Shown: positions 44,139-52,140 of the stretch, piece by piece
How positions within the stretch are numbered: the stretch's first letter is position 1
Layout: every line of letters begins with the position of its first letter
NCBI RefSeq assembly: GCF_003610995.1
Contig: NZ_CP032543.1
Location: 5,146,001 to 5,210,000 of the forward strand
From: Streptomyces griseus subsp. griseus
GTDB taxonomy: Bacteria; Actinomycetota; Actinomycetes; Streptomycetales; Streptomycetaceae
Reading direction: 5' to 3'
Length of the DNA: 64,000 nt
Notes under the pieces: model-generated
Told to the model about the DNA's origin: nothing
The model's database searches: none
Seen by the model: only the letters and a program-made list of their open reading frames with translations
Position numbers and translations under genes: made by a program

Positions 44139-44402
44139 TCAGGGCTTGGACCAGGGCCACTTGAGCGTGGGGCGCTTACGGCCGCCGGGGACGTACGCGT
44201 ACACCCAGCCGCGCTGGAGCCCGAGCCGCTTGGTGTAGCCGGCCGGGACCCGCTCGTACGCGTACACGGTGGGCGGAGAGCCATCGGGGGAGGGAACGGG
44301 GACCTCGTACCACTTCGGCGGGTGGCCGGTCGGGCCGACCAGGACCGGCAGCACCCGGCCGTCCAGGGGACCGCCTCGGAAAGGGGTGTTCTCGCTCTTC
44401 AC
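44139..44402 (-). CDS. Small hypothetical protein
   Basis: An 87-residue protein (FRGGPLDGRVLPVLVGPTG, YEVPVPSPDGSPPTVYAYER, then WVYAYVPGGRKRPTLKWPW). I recognise no domain; it is rich in Pro, Tyr and Trp and likely beta-structured. The GTG start at 44402 lies 4 bases after the stop of the TetR gene on the same strand. It is probably the last gene of the diiron oxygenase / TetR operon. Confidence 0.7.
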   Translation of the reverse strand: MKSENTPFRGGPLDGRVLPVLVGPTGHPPKWYEVPVPSPDGSPPTVYAYERVPAGYTKRLGLQRGWVYAYVPGGRKRPTLKWPWSKP

Positions 44403-44406
44403 CCGG

Positions 44407-45306
44407 TCAGTCTGCCGCAGGGGCGTGCGGCAGCAGGTGCGCCGCCTCGGCGACGACCGGGATCACCAGCTCCGCCAGCCGTCCGGCCGGGCCCTCGGAG
44501 GTCTCCAGGGCGAGCAGGTCGCCTACCACCGAGGCGGTCTCCTCGTCGGTGGCGGCGGTCGCCGCGAGGAGGGCGATGAAGTGGTCGACCAGCCAGCCGC
44601 GCAGCTCGGCGGCCGGGGGCTGCTTCCCCTCGTCAAGCCAGATCAGGGAGGCCGCCTCGACGGCCGCGATCCAGCTGCGGACCATCATCCGCAGCCTCGG
44701 TCCGGCGCTCCGAGGCCCGGCGCTGTGAGGTCCGGCGCCGTGCGGTCCGGAGCTTGTAAGGCCGGTGTCCTGCGGTCCGGTGCTCTGGGGTCCGGTGTCC
44801 TGGGGTCCGGTGTCCGGCGCTCCGGCGCTCCGCGCACCGGCGACGCCGCCGATCCGGCCGAGGTGGCTGAGGATCTCCTCCGCCGCCGCCCGCCGGACGC
44901 CGTCCACGATGCTCGTCGTGCGGGAGGTCTCCACCACGCTGCCGCCGCGCAGCAGTGCGCTGAAGCCGGTGTCGTGCTCGTCGACGAAGCGGAGGTAGCG
45001 GTCCAGGACGCGGGCGACCCGCTCGGTGGGCGGGCCCACCGGCGGTTCGGCGAAGCAGAGCGTCAGCTCGTCGGCGGCGGAGCCGAGCGCGGCCTCGTAC
45101 AACTGCTGCCGCCCGCCCGGGAAGTAGCGGTAGACCAGCGGCCGGGAGACCCCGGCCGCCACCGCCACCTCGTCCAGCGAGACGTCGTCGGGGGCCCGGT
45201 GGGCGAAGAGGCCGAGCGCCGCGACCAGGAGCTGGGCGCGGCGCTCCTCGACACTGAGCCTGCGGTACGCGCGGGGCGGCGGCGGGGCTGCGGCGGTGGA
45301 CGTCAT
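44407..45306 (-). CDS. TetR-family transcriptional regulator with internal pentapeptide repeat
   Basis: A 299-residue regulator. The N-terminal HTH is VSLDEVAVAAGVSRPLVYRYF (about 45-65, split by PGG). The ligand domain follows, but about residues 160-205 are a low-complexity insertion of five-residue units (DTGPQ, STGPQ, DTGLT, SGPHG, SAGPR) before the fold resumes at RMMVRSWIAAVEAASLIWL. The normal family length is near 200-220, so the insert accounts for part of the excess. It lies 34 bases after the AurF-like gene and probably controls it and the divergent diiron gene. Confidence 0.9.
   Translation of the reverse strand: MTSTAAAPPPPRAYRRLSVEERRAQLLVAALGLFAHRAPDDVSLDEVAVAAGVSRPLVYRYFPGGRQQLYEAALGSAADELTLCFAEPPVGPPTERVARVLDRYLRFVDEHDTGFSALLRGGSVVETSRTTSIVDGVRRAAAEEILSHLGRIGGVAGARSAGAPDTGPQDTGPQSTGPQDTGLTSSGPHGAGPHSAGPRSAGPRLRMMVRSWIAAVEAASLIWLDEGKQPPAAELRGWLVDHFIALLAATAATDEETASVVGDLLALETSEGPAGRLAELVIPVVAEAAHLLPHAPAAD
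44695..44835 (-). repeat. Coding 15-bp minisatellite inside the TetR gene
   Basis: Around nine 15-base units of GGTCCGG(C/T)G(C/T)(C/T)... type run head to tail in frame, encoding the SAGPx/TGPQD pentapeptides. Because the period is a multiple of three, copy-number change would not break the protein. Confidence 0.8.
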
Positions 45307-45340
45307 GCCATCGAGCCTAAAGCCTCCGGTCCGCACGGCC

Positions 45341-46300
45341 TCAGGCCAGCAGCCCTGAGCGCCGCCACAGCCTGCGGCTGACGCCGTTCAGCAGCCCGAT
45401 GTCGTCGAAGAAGTCCGTGAGCCGCCGGGAGCCGGTCTGCATGACCTCCGTGCGGTGGCCGCTCGCCTTCACCTGGGCGACGGCCTCGCGGCGGTCCAGG
45501 CCGACGTTCTCGTACACCTGCGGGTTGACGAAGCAGATGGAGAAGACCCGGGCCGCCTCGCCGCAGCTGACCTTGGTGAGTTCGCGCTCCCAGCGCGGGG
45601 CGGTCACCATCTGGCGGCGCAGCTCCTCCCGGGCGTACCGGACGTGCCGGGCCTCCTCGATGACATGGATACGGGTCACGCCGCGCACCAGCGTCTGCAC
45701 CCGGTCGTCCGGGAAGGTCAGCCGCTGCATCCAGTCGAGGATCTCCTCGCCGAGCAGGGTCGCGGCGAACGAACCGGGCGTGGTGGAGACGGTCTTCAGG
45801 ACCCGGGCCAGGTTGTGGTAGACGCGCGGCACCTCGTACGCCGGGGCGCCGCCCCAGTCGATCATGCGGCCGAACATCATCGAGTGGCGGCACTCGTCGG
45901 CTATCTCGGTGAGGGCGTAGCGGACGTGGTTGCTGGTGACGGGCTTGTCGTAGACGTGCCGGACCAGCAGCTGCATCAGGATGATCTCGAACCAGATGCC
46001 GAGCGAGGCGAGCGCGGCGCCTTCGTGCCGGGAGAGGTCGAGGCGCTGCTCCTCGGACATCCGGTGCCACATCGGGGTGTCGTAGAGCGAGAGCAGCTCC
46101 GGCGGCCAGAACCACTTGCCCTCCTCGACGGCCGAGTCCCAGTCGAGTTCGGTGTCCGGGTCGAAGGAGTGCTTGGCCGAGGATTCGAGCAGCCGCGCGG
46201 CGATCTGCTCGCGGTCGCGGAGCGGGCCGAGGGCGTCGCGGAGCACGGTCGCAGCGCGATCGGTCGCGGGCGTTGTCGCTGGCGTCGTCACGGGCGTCAT
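45341..46300 (-). CDS. AurF-like diiron N-oxygenase
   Basis: A 319-residue non-haem diiron protein of the AurF (p-aminobenzoate N-oxygenase) type. The iron ligands fit a ferritin-like bundle: GAALASLGIWFEIILMQ, TEIADECRHSMMFGRM (ExxRH), TLLGEEILDWMQRLTF and HVIEEARHVRYAREEL. Such enzymes oxidise arylamines to nitro or hydroxylamine groups or do other O2-dependent oxidations. It is divergent from a second diiron protein and followed by a TetR gene. The substrate is unknown. Confidence 0.87.
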   Translation of the reverse strand: MTPVTTPATTPATDRAATVLRDALGPLRDREQIAARLLESSAKHSFDPDTELDWDSAVEEGKWFWPPELLSLYDTPMWHRMSEEQRLDLSRHEGAALASLGIWFEIILMQLLVRHVYDKPVTSNHVRYALTEIADECRHSMMFGRMIDWGGAPAYEVPRVYHNLARVLKTVSTTPGSFAATLLGEEILDWMQRLTFPDDRVQTLVRGVTRIHVIEEARHVRYAREELRRQMVTAPRWERELTKVSCGEAARVFSICFVNPQVYENVGLDRREAVAQVKASGHRTEVMQTGSRRLTDFFDDIGLLNGVSRRLWRRSGLLA

Positions 46301-46370
46301 GGCGGGAGCACCTCACAGGCACGGGGGTTGCCGGGCACGGAAGTTACCGGCGGTCACCCTTTATGAGACT

Positions 46371-46384
46371 CCTTGTCAGCAAGG
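46371..46384. promoter_or_regulatory. Inverted repeat between the divergent diiron genes
   Basis: CCTTG-TCAG-CAAGG (5-4-5) sits in the 252-base spacer, 71 bases from the AurF-like start. It is a plausible operator for the nearby TetR protein, which would control both directions. Binding is inferred. Confidence 0.45.
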
Positions 46385-46552
46385 CCGTCAATCCCCTGGG
46401 CAGGAGTACGACGGACTTGTTGACCCGTTGTCCACCACCGTGTGAACCTGCGAAGGGAGGCGGCGGGCGGTCGCGCTCAACTGCCTTCGGTTCCAGGGAA
46501 CTTGTCAGGACCTGCCAAGCCGTTCGAGTCAGTCGAGGCGAAGGAGCCGTCC

Positions 46553-47662
46553 GTGTCCACCCATGACCTCTACACCACCCCGCCGGCCGAACCGCTCTGG
46601 CAGGTCCCCGCCACCGGGGCCGCCCGGTTCAGCTGGGACTACGACGACGGCCGTGAACGTCTCCTCGCCCTCTACCAGAAGGGCAAGGACAAGCAGTGGG
46701 ACGGCAACAAACGTATCGACTGGTCGCAGGAGGTCGACCCCACCGACCCGCTCGGCACCCCCGACGAGGCGCTCACGCTCTACGGCACCCCGCACTGGGC
46801 CAAGATGACGGACAAGGACCGGGGCGAGCTGCGCAAGCACTACACCTCCTGGCAGTTCAGCCAGTTCCTCCACGGCGAGCAGGGTGCGATGGTCTGCGCG
46901 GCCAGGATCGTGGAGTCCGTGCCCGACCTGGACGCCAAGTTCTACTCCGCCACCCAGACCATGGACGAGGCCCGGCACGCGGAGATATACGGCCGCTTCC
47001 TGCACGAGAAGATCGGCATGCTCTACCCGGTCAACGACAACCTCCAGGGCCTGCTCGGCGACACCCTGCGCGACTCCCGCTGGGACATGCCGTACCTGGG
47101 GATGCAGGTCCTCATAGAGGGCCTGGCGCTCGCCGCGTTCGGGATGATCCGCGACACGACCACCAAGCCGCTGCCCAAGCAGATCCTCGCGTACGTCATG
47201 CAGGACGAGGCCCGGCACGTCGCCTTCGGGCGGATGGCGCTGCGCGACTACTACAAGCAGCTGAGCGACGCCGAGCTGCGCGAACGCGAGGAGTTCGTCA
47301 TCGACGGCTGCTACCTGATGCGCGACCGGCTCAGCGGCGTCGAGGTGCTGGAGAACTTCGGCATCGGCAAGCAGGAGGCGAAGGAGCTGTCGGAACACTC
47401 CGACTTCCTCCGGCTCTTCCGCAAGCTCCTGTTCAGCCGGATCGTCCCGTGCGTCAAGGACATCGGCCTGTGGGGGCCCCGGCTCCAGAAGGCGTACGTC
47501 GACATGGGCGTCCTGGAACTCGGCGATTCCAACCTGGACCTGCTCATGTCCCAGGACGAGGAGATAGCCGAGGAACTGGACCGCGAACGCTTCGCCGCCG
47601 AGGAGGAGGCCCGGGTGGCGGAGGTCGCGGAGGCGATCGGCGAGGGACGGGAGGCGGCCTGA
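46553..47662 (+). CDS. Ferritin-like diiron oxygenase family protein
   Basis: A 369-residue ferritin-like protein. Two typical iron-ligand helices read QTMDEARHAEIYGRFLH and VMQDEARHVAFGRMALRDYY (both DEARH), with HGEQGAMVCAARIVES and LIEGLALAAFGMIRD supplying the other Glu ligands. This resembles R2-like or AurF-like oxidases more than storage ferritins. GTG 46553 is chosen for AAGGAG at 7 bases; the longer frame to 46442 lacks coding bias. It is divergent from the AurF-like gene, suggesting that two oxidases work on related substrates. Confidence 0.88.
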   Translation: MSTHDLYTTPPAEPLWQVPATGAARFSWDYDDGRERLLALYQKGKDKQWDGNKRIDWSQEVDPTDPLGTPDEALTLYGTPHWAKMTDKDRGELRKHYTSWQFSQFLHGEQGAMVCAARIVESVPDLDAKFYSATQTMDEARHAEIYGRFLHEKIGMLYPVNDNLQGLLGDTLRDSRWDMPYLGMQVLIEGLALAAFGMIRDTTTKPLPKQILAYVMQDEARHVAFGRMALRDYYKQLSDAELREREEFVIDGCYLMRDRLSGVEVLENFGIGKQEAKELSEHSDFLRLFRKLLFSRIVPCVKDIGLWGPRLQKAYVDMGVLELGDSNLDLLMSQDEEIAEELDRERFAAEEEARVAEVAEAIGEGREAA

Positions 47663-47693
47663 GGCGATCCGGATCGGGCCGGTGCCTCGGTCG

Positions 47694-47775
47694 CAGGGTG
47701 CCCCTCCCCGCCAGGGTGCCACTGCAAGGTGCCCCTGCCCGCCAGGGTGCCCGTCGGACCGGCTGCCAGGGTGCC
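47694..47775. repeat. Repeated CAGGGTGCC units in a short spacer
   Basis: Four copies of (C)CAGGGTGCC occur within 82 bases between the convergent diiron and sucrase/ferredoxin-like genes. They appear to be slippage-born simple repeats. Confidence 0.65.
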
Positions 47776-47777
47776 TT

Positions 47778-48728
47778 TCAGGCCGGCCGGATCGAGACGG
47801 CGTCGTAGACCACGGCCGAACTCGTCGCCGGGCCCCGGCAGGTCAGCCGGTTCTGGGGCGTACGCCGGGCCCGTACCTCGACGTCGACGGCGGCCGGACC
47901 GGGCGGGCGGCCGGTGACCCGGATCTGCCAGCCGTCTTCGTCGCGGAGCGTCCGGGCGACCGCGTAGTCGTGCCGGCCCGCCGGGCCGAAGCGGCCGAGC
48001 ACGGCCGCGACGGCGGCCTGCTGCGGCGGGAACAGATCGGTGTACCCGCGTAGGTGCTCGGCGCGGACACGGCCGGCCAGGTGCTCCCCGACCACCGCGA
48101 CGGACGAACCGGCATCGAGGTTCCCGTAGTAGACGCCGTCGGGCACGACGACGACGTTGGCGGCGAACCGGTCCCCGCCCACATGCGTGCACTCCCACAC
48201 CAGCTCCGGCCAGCGCTCGCTCAGGGCGCGCCCCACGGGCCGTCCGCGTACGGCACAGCAGGCGTCGTGGAGACCGTGCGCACAGACGAGGACGACGGGC
48301 CGGCCGCCCCACTCCTCGGGGGCATCGAGGGAGGCGGTACCGAAGGCGGGGGCTTTGAGGTCGGGGGCGTCGGGGGTGTCGAGGGCCTGGACGATCTGTG
48401 TCAGCTCCTCGTCGCGGTCCCATGTGCCCCAGCGCTGGCGGTGGGCGCCGGTGCCGTCGTAGCGCAGAACGGCCCAGCGCGGTGGGCCCTGGTGATGCTG
48501 GCGGCCGTGGCGCCGTACGAGCAGGACGCGGGCCCGTGCCGCCTGGGCGGCGGCGAACACGAGCGCCTTGGTCCCGGGCTCCAGGGCGAGGCCGTCGAAG
48601 CCGTTGGCCGGCCAGCCGCCCCGGTACTCGATGAGGATCCAGGCGGTGCCGTGCGGAGCCGTGCCCACCATCGAGTCGCCGCGCGCGCGGGCGGCGTCCG
48701 CGCAGAAGAACCGTCCTGTCGTGGTCAC
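47778..48728 (-). CDS. Sucrase/ferredoxin-like family protein (thioredoxin-fold [2Fe-2S])
   Basis: A protein of about 316 residues of the Suc_Fer-like family. The C-terminal half has VLVCAHGLHDACCAVRGRPV and LVWECTHVGGDRFAANVV, a Cys/His-rich thioredoxin-like ferredoxin motif. PDGVYYGNLDAGS is also characteristic. The N-terminal half (TAWILIEYRGGWPANGFDG) is the other conserved lobe. Family members are thought to bind a [2Fe-2S] cluster, but their function is not known. I give GTG 48728, 10 bases after the cupin gene; the frame is open to 48806, which would overlap it by 68 bases. It probably is the third gene of the repeat peptide / cupin operon. Confidence 0.85.
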   Translation of the reverse strand: MTTTGRFFCADAARARGDSMVGTAPHGTAWILIEYRGGWPANGFDGLALEPGTKALVFAAAQAARARVLLVRRHGRQHHQGPPRWAVLRYDGTGAHRQRWGTWDRDEELTQIVQALDTPDAPDLKAPAFGTASLDAPEEWGGRPVVLVCAHGLHDACCAVRGRPVGRALSERWPELVWECTHVGGDRFAANVVVVPDGVYYGNLDAGSSVAVVGEHLAGRVRAEHLRGYTDLFPPQQAAVAAVLGRFGPAGRHDYAVARTLRDEDGWQIRVTGRPPGPAAVDVEVRARRTPQNRLTCRGPATSSAVVYDAVSIRPA

Positions 48729-48738
48729 CGCGACCGGG

Positions 48739-49944
48739 TCACTCTCCGGCGGGCACGAGCACGCCCGCGCGCAGCAGTCGCCCGGCGAGCGCGACACCGA
48801 GGTCACCGGCGGTGCGGCTCTCGCCGTCCAGCAGGCGGGACACGGCCGGCAGGTCGGCCTCCGGGAAGTCCAGCCAGCCGACGCGGGTGGTCAGGCGCGG
48901 GCCCTCCAGCCGTGCTTCCAGCGCCGCTCGGAGCCGTACGGGAGTGTCCGGGCCGAGATCGCCGACGGCGGCGAGCTGGGCCAGTGGCCCCAGCGGTGCG
49001 GGGCGTGCCTGTCCTCGCCGGGCCCGGTGGAAGAGCGGGGCGGAGTCGGCCTCGGCGACGGCGGTGAGGAGGTGGTCGCGGACCAGGTCGATCTCGCCCG
49101 TCGGGCCGTCCACGCCCAGGGGGAGGGTGCTCCGCATCCGGGGGTCGTCGCGCAGTGCGGCGAGGGCCGCCTGCGCGAGCTGTTCGGCCAGTGCGTACCG
49201 CGTCCAGGTGTGGATCCCCAGCGTCACATGGACGGAGACCCCGCCCTGCGCCTCGGCCCCGTGCAGCCAGCCCCGGGGCAGATAGAGGACGTCGCCGGGC
49301 GCCAGCACGGTGTCGAGGTGGGCCTCGCCCCGCGCGGCCTCGGCGACGGCGGACCGGCGGTCCGTCCAGGGCTGGTCGCGCAGCGGATCGGGGTGTACGG
49401 GGTCGTGGACGAGCCAGCGCTTCGTGCCCTCGATCTGGAGGACGAAGACGTCGTGTACGTCGTAGTGGGCGTCGAACCCCCGGTTCTGCGGCGGCGTGAC
49501 ATAGGCGTTGGCCTGCACCGGATGCCCCAGCTCCGCGCTCAGCCGGGCGGTGAGTTCCGCCACCGGCTCCCAGGTGCGCTGGAGCGCCTGGAGCACGAGC
49601 GTGGCGCCGTCGGCGAAGGCACGCCACAGCGCCGTGTCGTCGAGTTGGTCGGCGATGGTCGCTCCGACACCGGCCGGCGAGGTGAACCCCGATGCGGGGA
49701 GGGTGGCACCGTCCTTGGCGACGCGGAGAAAGGGGGTACGCAGGCCGCGGCGCGAGATCAGTTCGTCAACGGCGGCCGACGAGAACAGGTCGGAGAAATC
49801 GCTCGCGCCACGTGTGAGCAGCGGCTTCCGGGCCCAGACGTCGCGGGCGAACACGTCCGTGCCCATCCTGGTCAGACGCGTCTCCAGGACCCCGGCGTCC
49901 GGTGCGGCGCCGACGTCCTGGAGCGTGGTTCGGGACGTGCTCAA
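48739..49944 (-). CDS. JmjC/ROX-type cupin hydroxylase (Fe(II)/2-oxoglutarate)
   Basis: A 401-residue cupin. The iron triad is visible as HxD in DAHYDVHDVFVLQ (His160, Asp162) and His228 in VLYLPRGWLHGAEA. The following GGVSVHVTLGIHTW strand is typical. LYLPRGWLH closely resembles the LYFPRGTIH segment of NO66/MINA53-type histidyl hydroxylases, more than the arginyl hydroxylase YcfD. It should hydroxylate a protein side chain. The start is a TTG that overlaps the stop of the repeat-peptide gene (TTGA at 49941-49944), so translation is coupled. The sucrase/ferredoxin-like gene follows closely. It has a C-terminal winged-helix-like extension (about 300-401). Confidence 0.9.
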   Translation of the reverse strand: MSTSRTTLQDVGAAPDAGVLETRLTRMGTDVFARDVWARKPLLTRGASDFSDLFSSAAVDELISRRGLRTPFLRVAKDGATLPASGFTSPAGVGATIADQLDDTALWRAFADGATLVLQALQRTWEPVAELTARLSAELGHPVQANAYVTPPQNRGFDAHYDVHDVFVLQIEGTKRWLVHDPVHPDPLRDQPWTDRRSAVAEAARGEAHLDTVLAPGDVLYLPRGWLHGAEAQGGVSVHVTLGIHTWTRYALAEQLAQAALAALRDDPRMRSTLPLGVDGPTGEIDLVRDHLLTAVAEADSAPLFHRARRGQARPAPLGPLAQLAAVGDLGPDTPVRLRAALEARLEGPRLTTRVGWLDFPEADLPAVSRLLDGESRTAGDLGVALAGRLLRAGVLVPAGE

Positions 49945-50309
49945 GAGCGGCTGCCGGACTGATCCGCCCCGCCGTCCGCACCTCCGTCGGCGCCGCCGTC
50001 GTGGACGCCCGGGGTGCCGGCAGCTCCGCCGTCGGCCGGGCCCTCGGCTCCGCCGTCCGCACCTCCGTCATGGACGCCCGGTGTCCCGGCCGCTCCGCCG
50101 TCGGCCGGACCTTCGGCCCCGCCGTCCGCGCCCCCGTCCGCACCGCCGTCGTGAACGCCCGGGGTGCCGGCGGCTCCGCCGTCCGCGGGCCCTTCGGCTC
50201 CGCCGTCCGCGCCCCCGTCGGCGCCGCCGTCGTGGACGCCGGGGGTGCCGGCCGCTCCGCCGTCCGCGGGGCCTTCCTGCTGGTTCGGGTCCTGTTCGGG
50301 GTTGGCCAT
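49941..50309 (-). CDS. Asp/Gly/Ala-rich four-repeat peptide, candidate substrate of the cupin hydroxylase
   Basis: A 122-residue very acidic protein without Cys or Lys: an 11-residue start (MANPEQDPNQQ), then four repeats and a 7-residue tail (DQSGSRS). Each repeat begins EGPADGGAAGTPGVHDGG and ends in one or two more ADGG steps; lengths are 27, 27, 23 and 27 residues. Each holds exactly one His, in VHD. The copies are identical in protein where they align but differ at many silent positions. ATG 50309 has GGAGG 4 bases upstream; ATG 50312 is also possible. It overlaps the cupin gene by TTGA. No signal peptide or known domain. Function unknown; see findings. Confidence 0.82.
   Translation of the reverse strand: MANPEQDPNQQEGPADGGAAGTPGVHDGGADGGADGGAEGPADGGAAGTPGVHDGGADGGADGGAEGPADGGAAGTPGVHDGGADGGAEGPADGGAAGTPGVHDGGADGGADGGADQSGSRS
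49965..50276 (-). repeat. Coding tandem repeat of 81 bp (four units)
   Basis: Units lie at 50196-50276, 50115-50195, 50046-50114 (shortened by 12 bases) and 49965-50045. The third-base differences between units (for example GTC/GTT for Val, CAC/CAT for His, GGA/GGC for Gly) show they are not fresh duplications. Confidence 0.85.
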
Positions 50310-50312
50310 CAT

Positions 50313-50709
50313 TCCTCCTGTGGGTAAAAGGCTGAGAACCGGGCTCCGTGGGCGAAGCCCCTCATCACCGTATCGCCGCAGGGCGGAAGCAACGATTCGA
50401 GCGCCGGGAAGTCGGGGAATGTCGGGGGAATAGGGTGACGCGACCGGGATTCGCCGCCGACGGGGCCGGGGACAAGCCGACCAGGGGAAATGGTCCACGG
50501 AACGCGCTCGCCCAAGGCGCAACCGGCGGCGGGACGAGGCACTGGCGATGCCCGCGGAGAATGCCGTAGGGAAGCATCCGGGAAAACGCGGGAAAGTGCC
50601 GAGGCGAAGTGTGGCGGATTTCCGGCGGGCCCGCACATCACGATCGGCCATTTTCCCGCGCTGTCGATATTCGATGTACGCCGACGGGTCCGGCGGCACG
50701 ATGGCCGGT
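50313..50709. other. Intergenic region upstream of the repeat-peptide operon
   Basis: About 400 bases with lower GC than the surroundings, especially at 50520-50690. It must contain the leftward promoter of the peptide/cupin operon. I see no clear operator, terminator or coding frame. Confidence 0.45.
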
Positions 50710-51033
50710 ATGACGACCAACCCGCCCCCAGCCACCGCCGCCCGCCGCAGCCTCGAAGCGCTCGCGCTCGGCGACGCGTTCGGGGAGCGGTGGTTCCCCC
50801 TCCTCCGTGAACGCCGTCAGGCGGAGAACGAGATCCGGCGACGGCGCCGTGCCCTTCGCCCCGTGGACGGCCGCCCGCCACCGGGCTACCTGGCGGCGGC
50901 GCTCCGGGCGACGGCCGAGGGGTTCAGTGGTGTGGACACCACCTGTGCCATCACCGGCGGGGTGGTCGGGGCGGCGACCGGGACGGCCGGGGCGCCGGGG
51001 GAAGGGCTCCGCAGGCGTGAGCCGTTGGGGTGA
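50710..51033 (+). pseudogene. ADP-ribosylglycohydrolase remnant with large internal deletion
   Basis: The open frame of 107 codons starts like an ADP-ribosylglycohydrolase (ARRSLEALALGDAFGERWFP) and ends like one (GFSGVDTTCAITGGVVGAAT ... RRREPLG). The family normally has about 250-300 residues between, including the metal-binding Asp cluster, which is gone. A piece of the missing region, AVPFAPWTAARH, is readable in the next frame (about 50845-50885), so a frameshift is also present. The product cannot be active. Confidence 0.8.
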
Positions 51034-51135
51034 GGGGGAGCGGTCGGCGCCCGGCCGCCGGGGGAATTGTCCCGACCCGGTACCGATGTCCGTCGCGTCG
51101 AAATTCCGTTCGCAAACGTGTCGTACCGTGAGCGC

Positions 51136-52014
51136 ATGACCACCCCGCCTCAGCCGCCGCAGGGCCCCTACGGGCCGCCCCAGCACCCGCAGCCGAACCC
51201 CTACGGCCCGCCGCCCGCCGCCGCTCCCGGGGTCCCGCCGCAGCAGCCGCCCTACGGCTACCCGCAGCAGCCTCCGGCCCCGCCCCAGCAGGGCGGCTGG
51301 GGCGCGCAGCCGGGGTGGGGGCAGCAGCCCGGCATACCGGGCGGAGGCGGCTGGCCGCCGCAGGGGCCGGGGGCGCAGCCGCCCCGGAAGAAGCGGACCG
51401 GGCTGATCGTCGGGATCGTGGTCGGTGCGGTGGCGCTGGCGGGCGGAATCGCCTTCGGGGTCTCCCAGCTGGTCGGGAAGACCGCCGACGCGGCGTTCCC
51501 GGAGGCCAGGTACAAGCTCGTCCTGGAACAGAAGCTGCTGGACGGCGAGTTCACCCTGGCCCAGGACCTGTCCTCGACCGAGGGCAAGAAGATCGAGAAG
51601 ATGTACGACCCCACGGTCCGGGACGCGAAGGCCGTGGTCGGTCAGTACAGCTCGGCCAAGGGCGGGGCGCTGGTCATCTCCGGGATGTACGGGAAGTTCA
51701 CCAGCCCGGAGGTGATGACCGGCAAGATGATGGACGGCGGGGCCGCCGGGGACGGTGCGACCGTCGTCGTACCGCCCAAGAAGTTCACTCCCGCCGGGTA
51801 CGACATCACGCTGGAGTGCCAGGTGCTCCAGTCGGGCAAGAGCGGGGTCAAGGCCAACATTCCGATGTGCGCCTGGGGTGACGAGAACACGGGGGTGTCC
51901 GTGGGGATCATCCGCGCCGAGACCGCCCTCAAGGACGCCGCGTCGATCGACCTGGAGGCGGCCGCGGCCGAGACCGCCGAGATCCGCCAGGAGATCCGCC
52001 AGCCGATCGGCTGA
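51136..52014 (+). CDS. Pro/Gly/Gln-rich membrane-anchored protein of unknown function
   Basis: A 292-residue protein with a cytosolic N-tail of about 95 residues built of PYGPPQ-like repeats. One membrane segment follows basic residues (RKKRTGLIVGIVVGAVALAGG, about 96-115). The external domain of about 170 residues (DAAFPEARYKLVLEQKLLDG, then PAGYDITLECQVLQSGKSG and CAWGDENTGVSVGIIRAE) contains two Cys, which may pair. The type is common in Streptomyces; I know no function. ATG 51136 is chosen because coding bias starts there. Confidence 0.8.
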   Translation: MTTPPQPPQGPYGPPQHPQPNPYGPPPAAAPGVPPQQPPYGYPQQPPAPPQQGGWGAQPGWGQQPGIPGGGGWPPQGPGAQPPRKKRTGLIVGIVVGAVALAGGIAFGVSQLVGKTADAAFPEARYKLVLEQKLLDGEFTLAQDLSSTEGKKIEKMYDPTVRDAKAVVGQYSSAKGGALVISGMYGKFTSPEVMTGKMMDGGAAGDGATVVVPPKKFTPAGYDITLECQVLQSGKSGVKANIPMCAWGDENTGVSVGIIRAETALKDAASIDLEAAAAETAEIRQEIRQPIG

Positions 52015-52140
52015 CCGGCGTCGGCCCGGGGCGTCGCGCGTAGGCCGGTACACAGCCCGCCCGCCCGCGAGACCCCGCGGGCCGGCGCACAGCCCACCGG
52101 CCGCGACCCAGGCCACCCGCCCCCAACACGCACCCACGGG

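Noticed and set aside
50313..50735. Upstream extension of the repeat-peptide frame to 50735
   Set aside because: The added 140 codons have no third-base bias and no ribosome binding site, while a good GGAGG precedes 50309.
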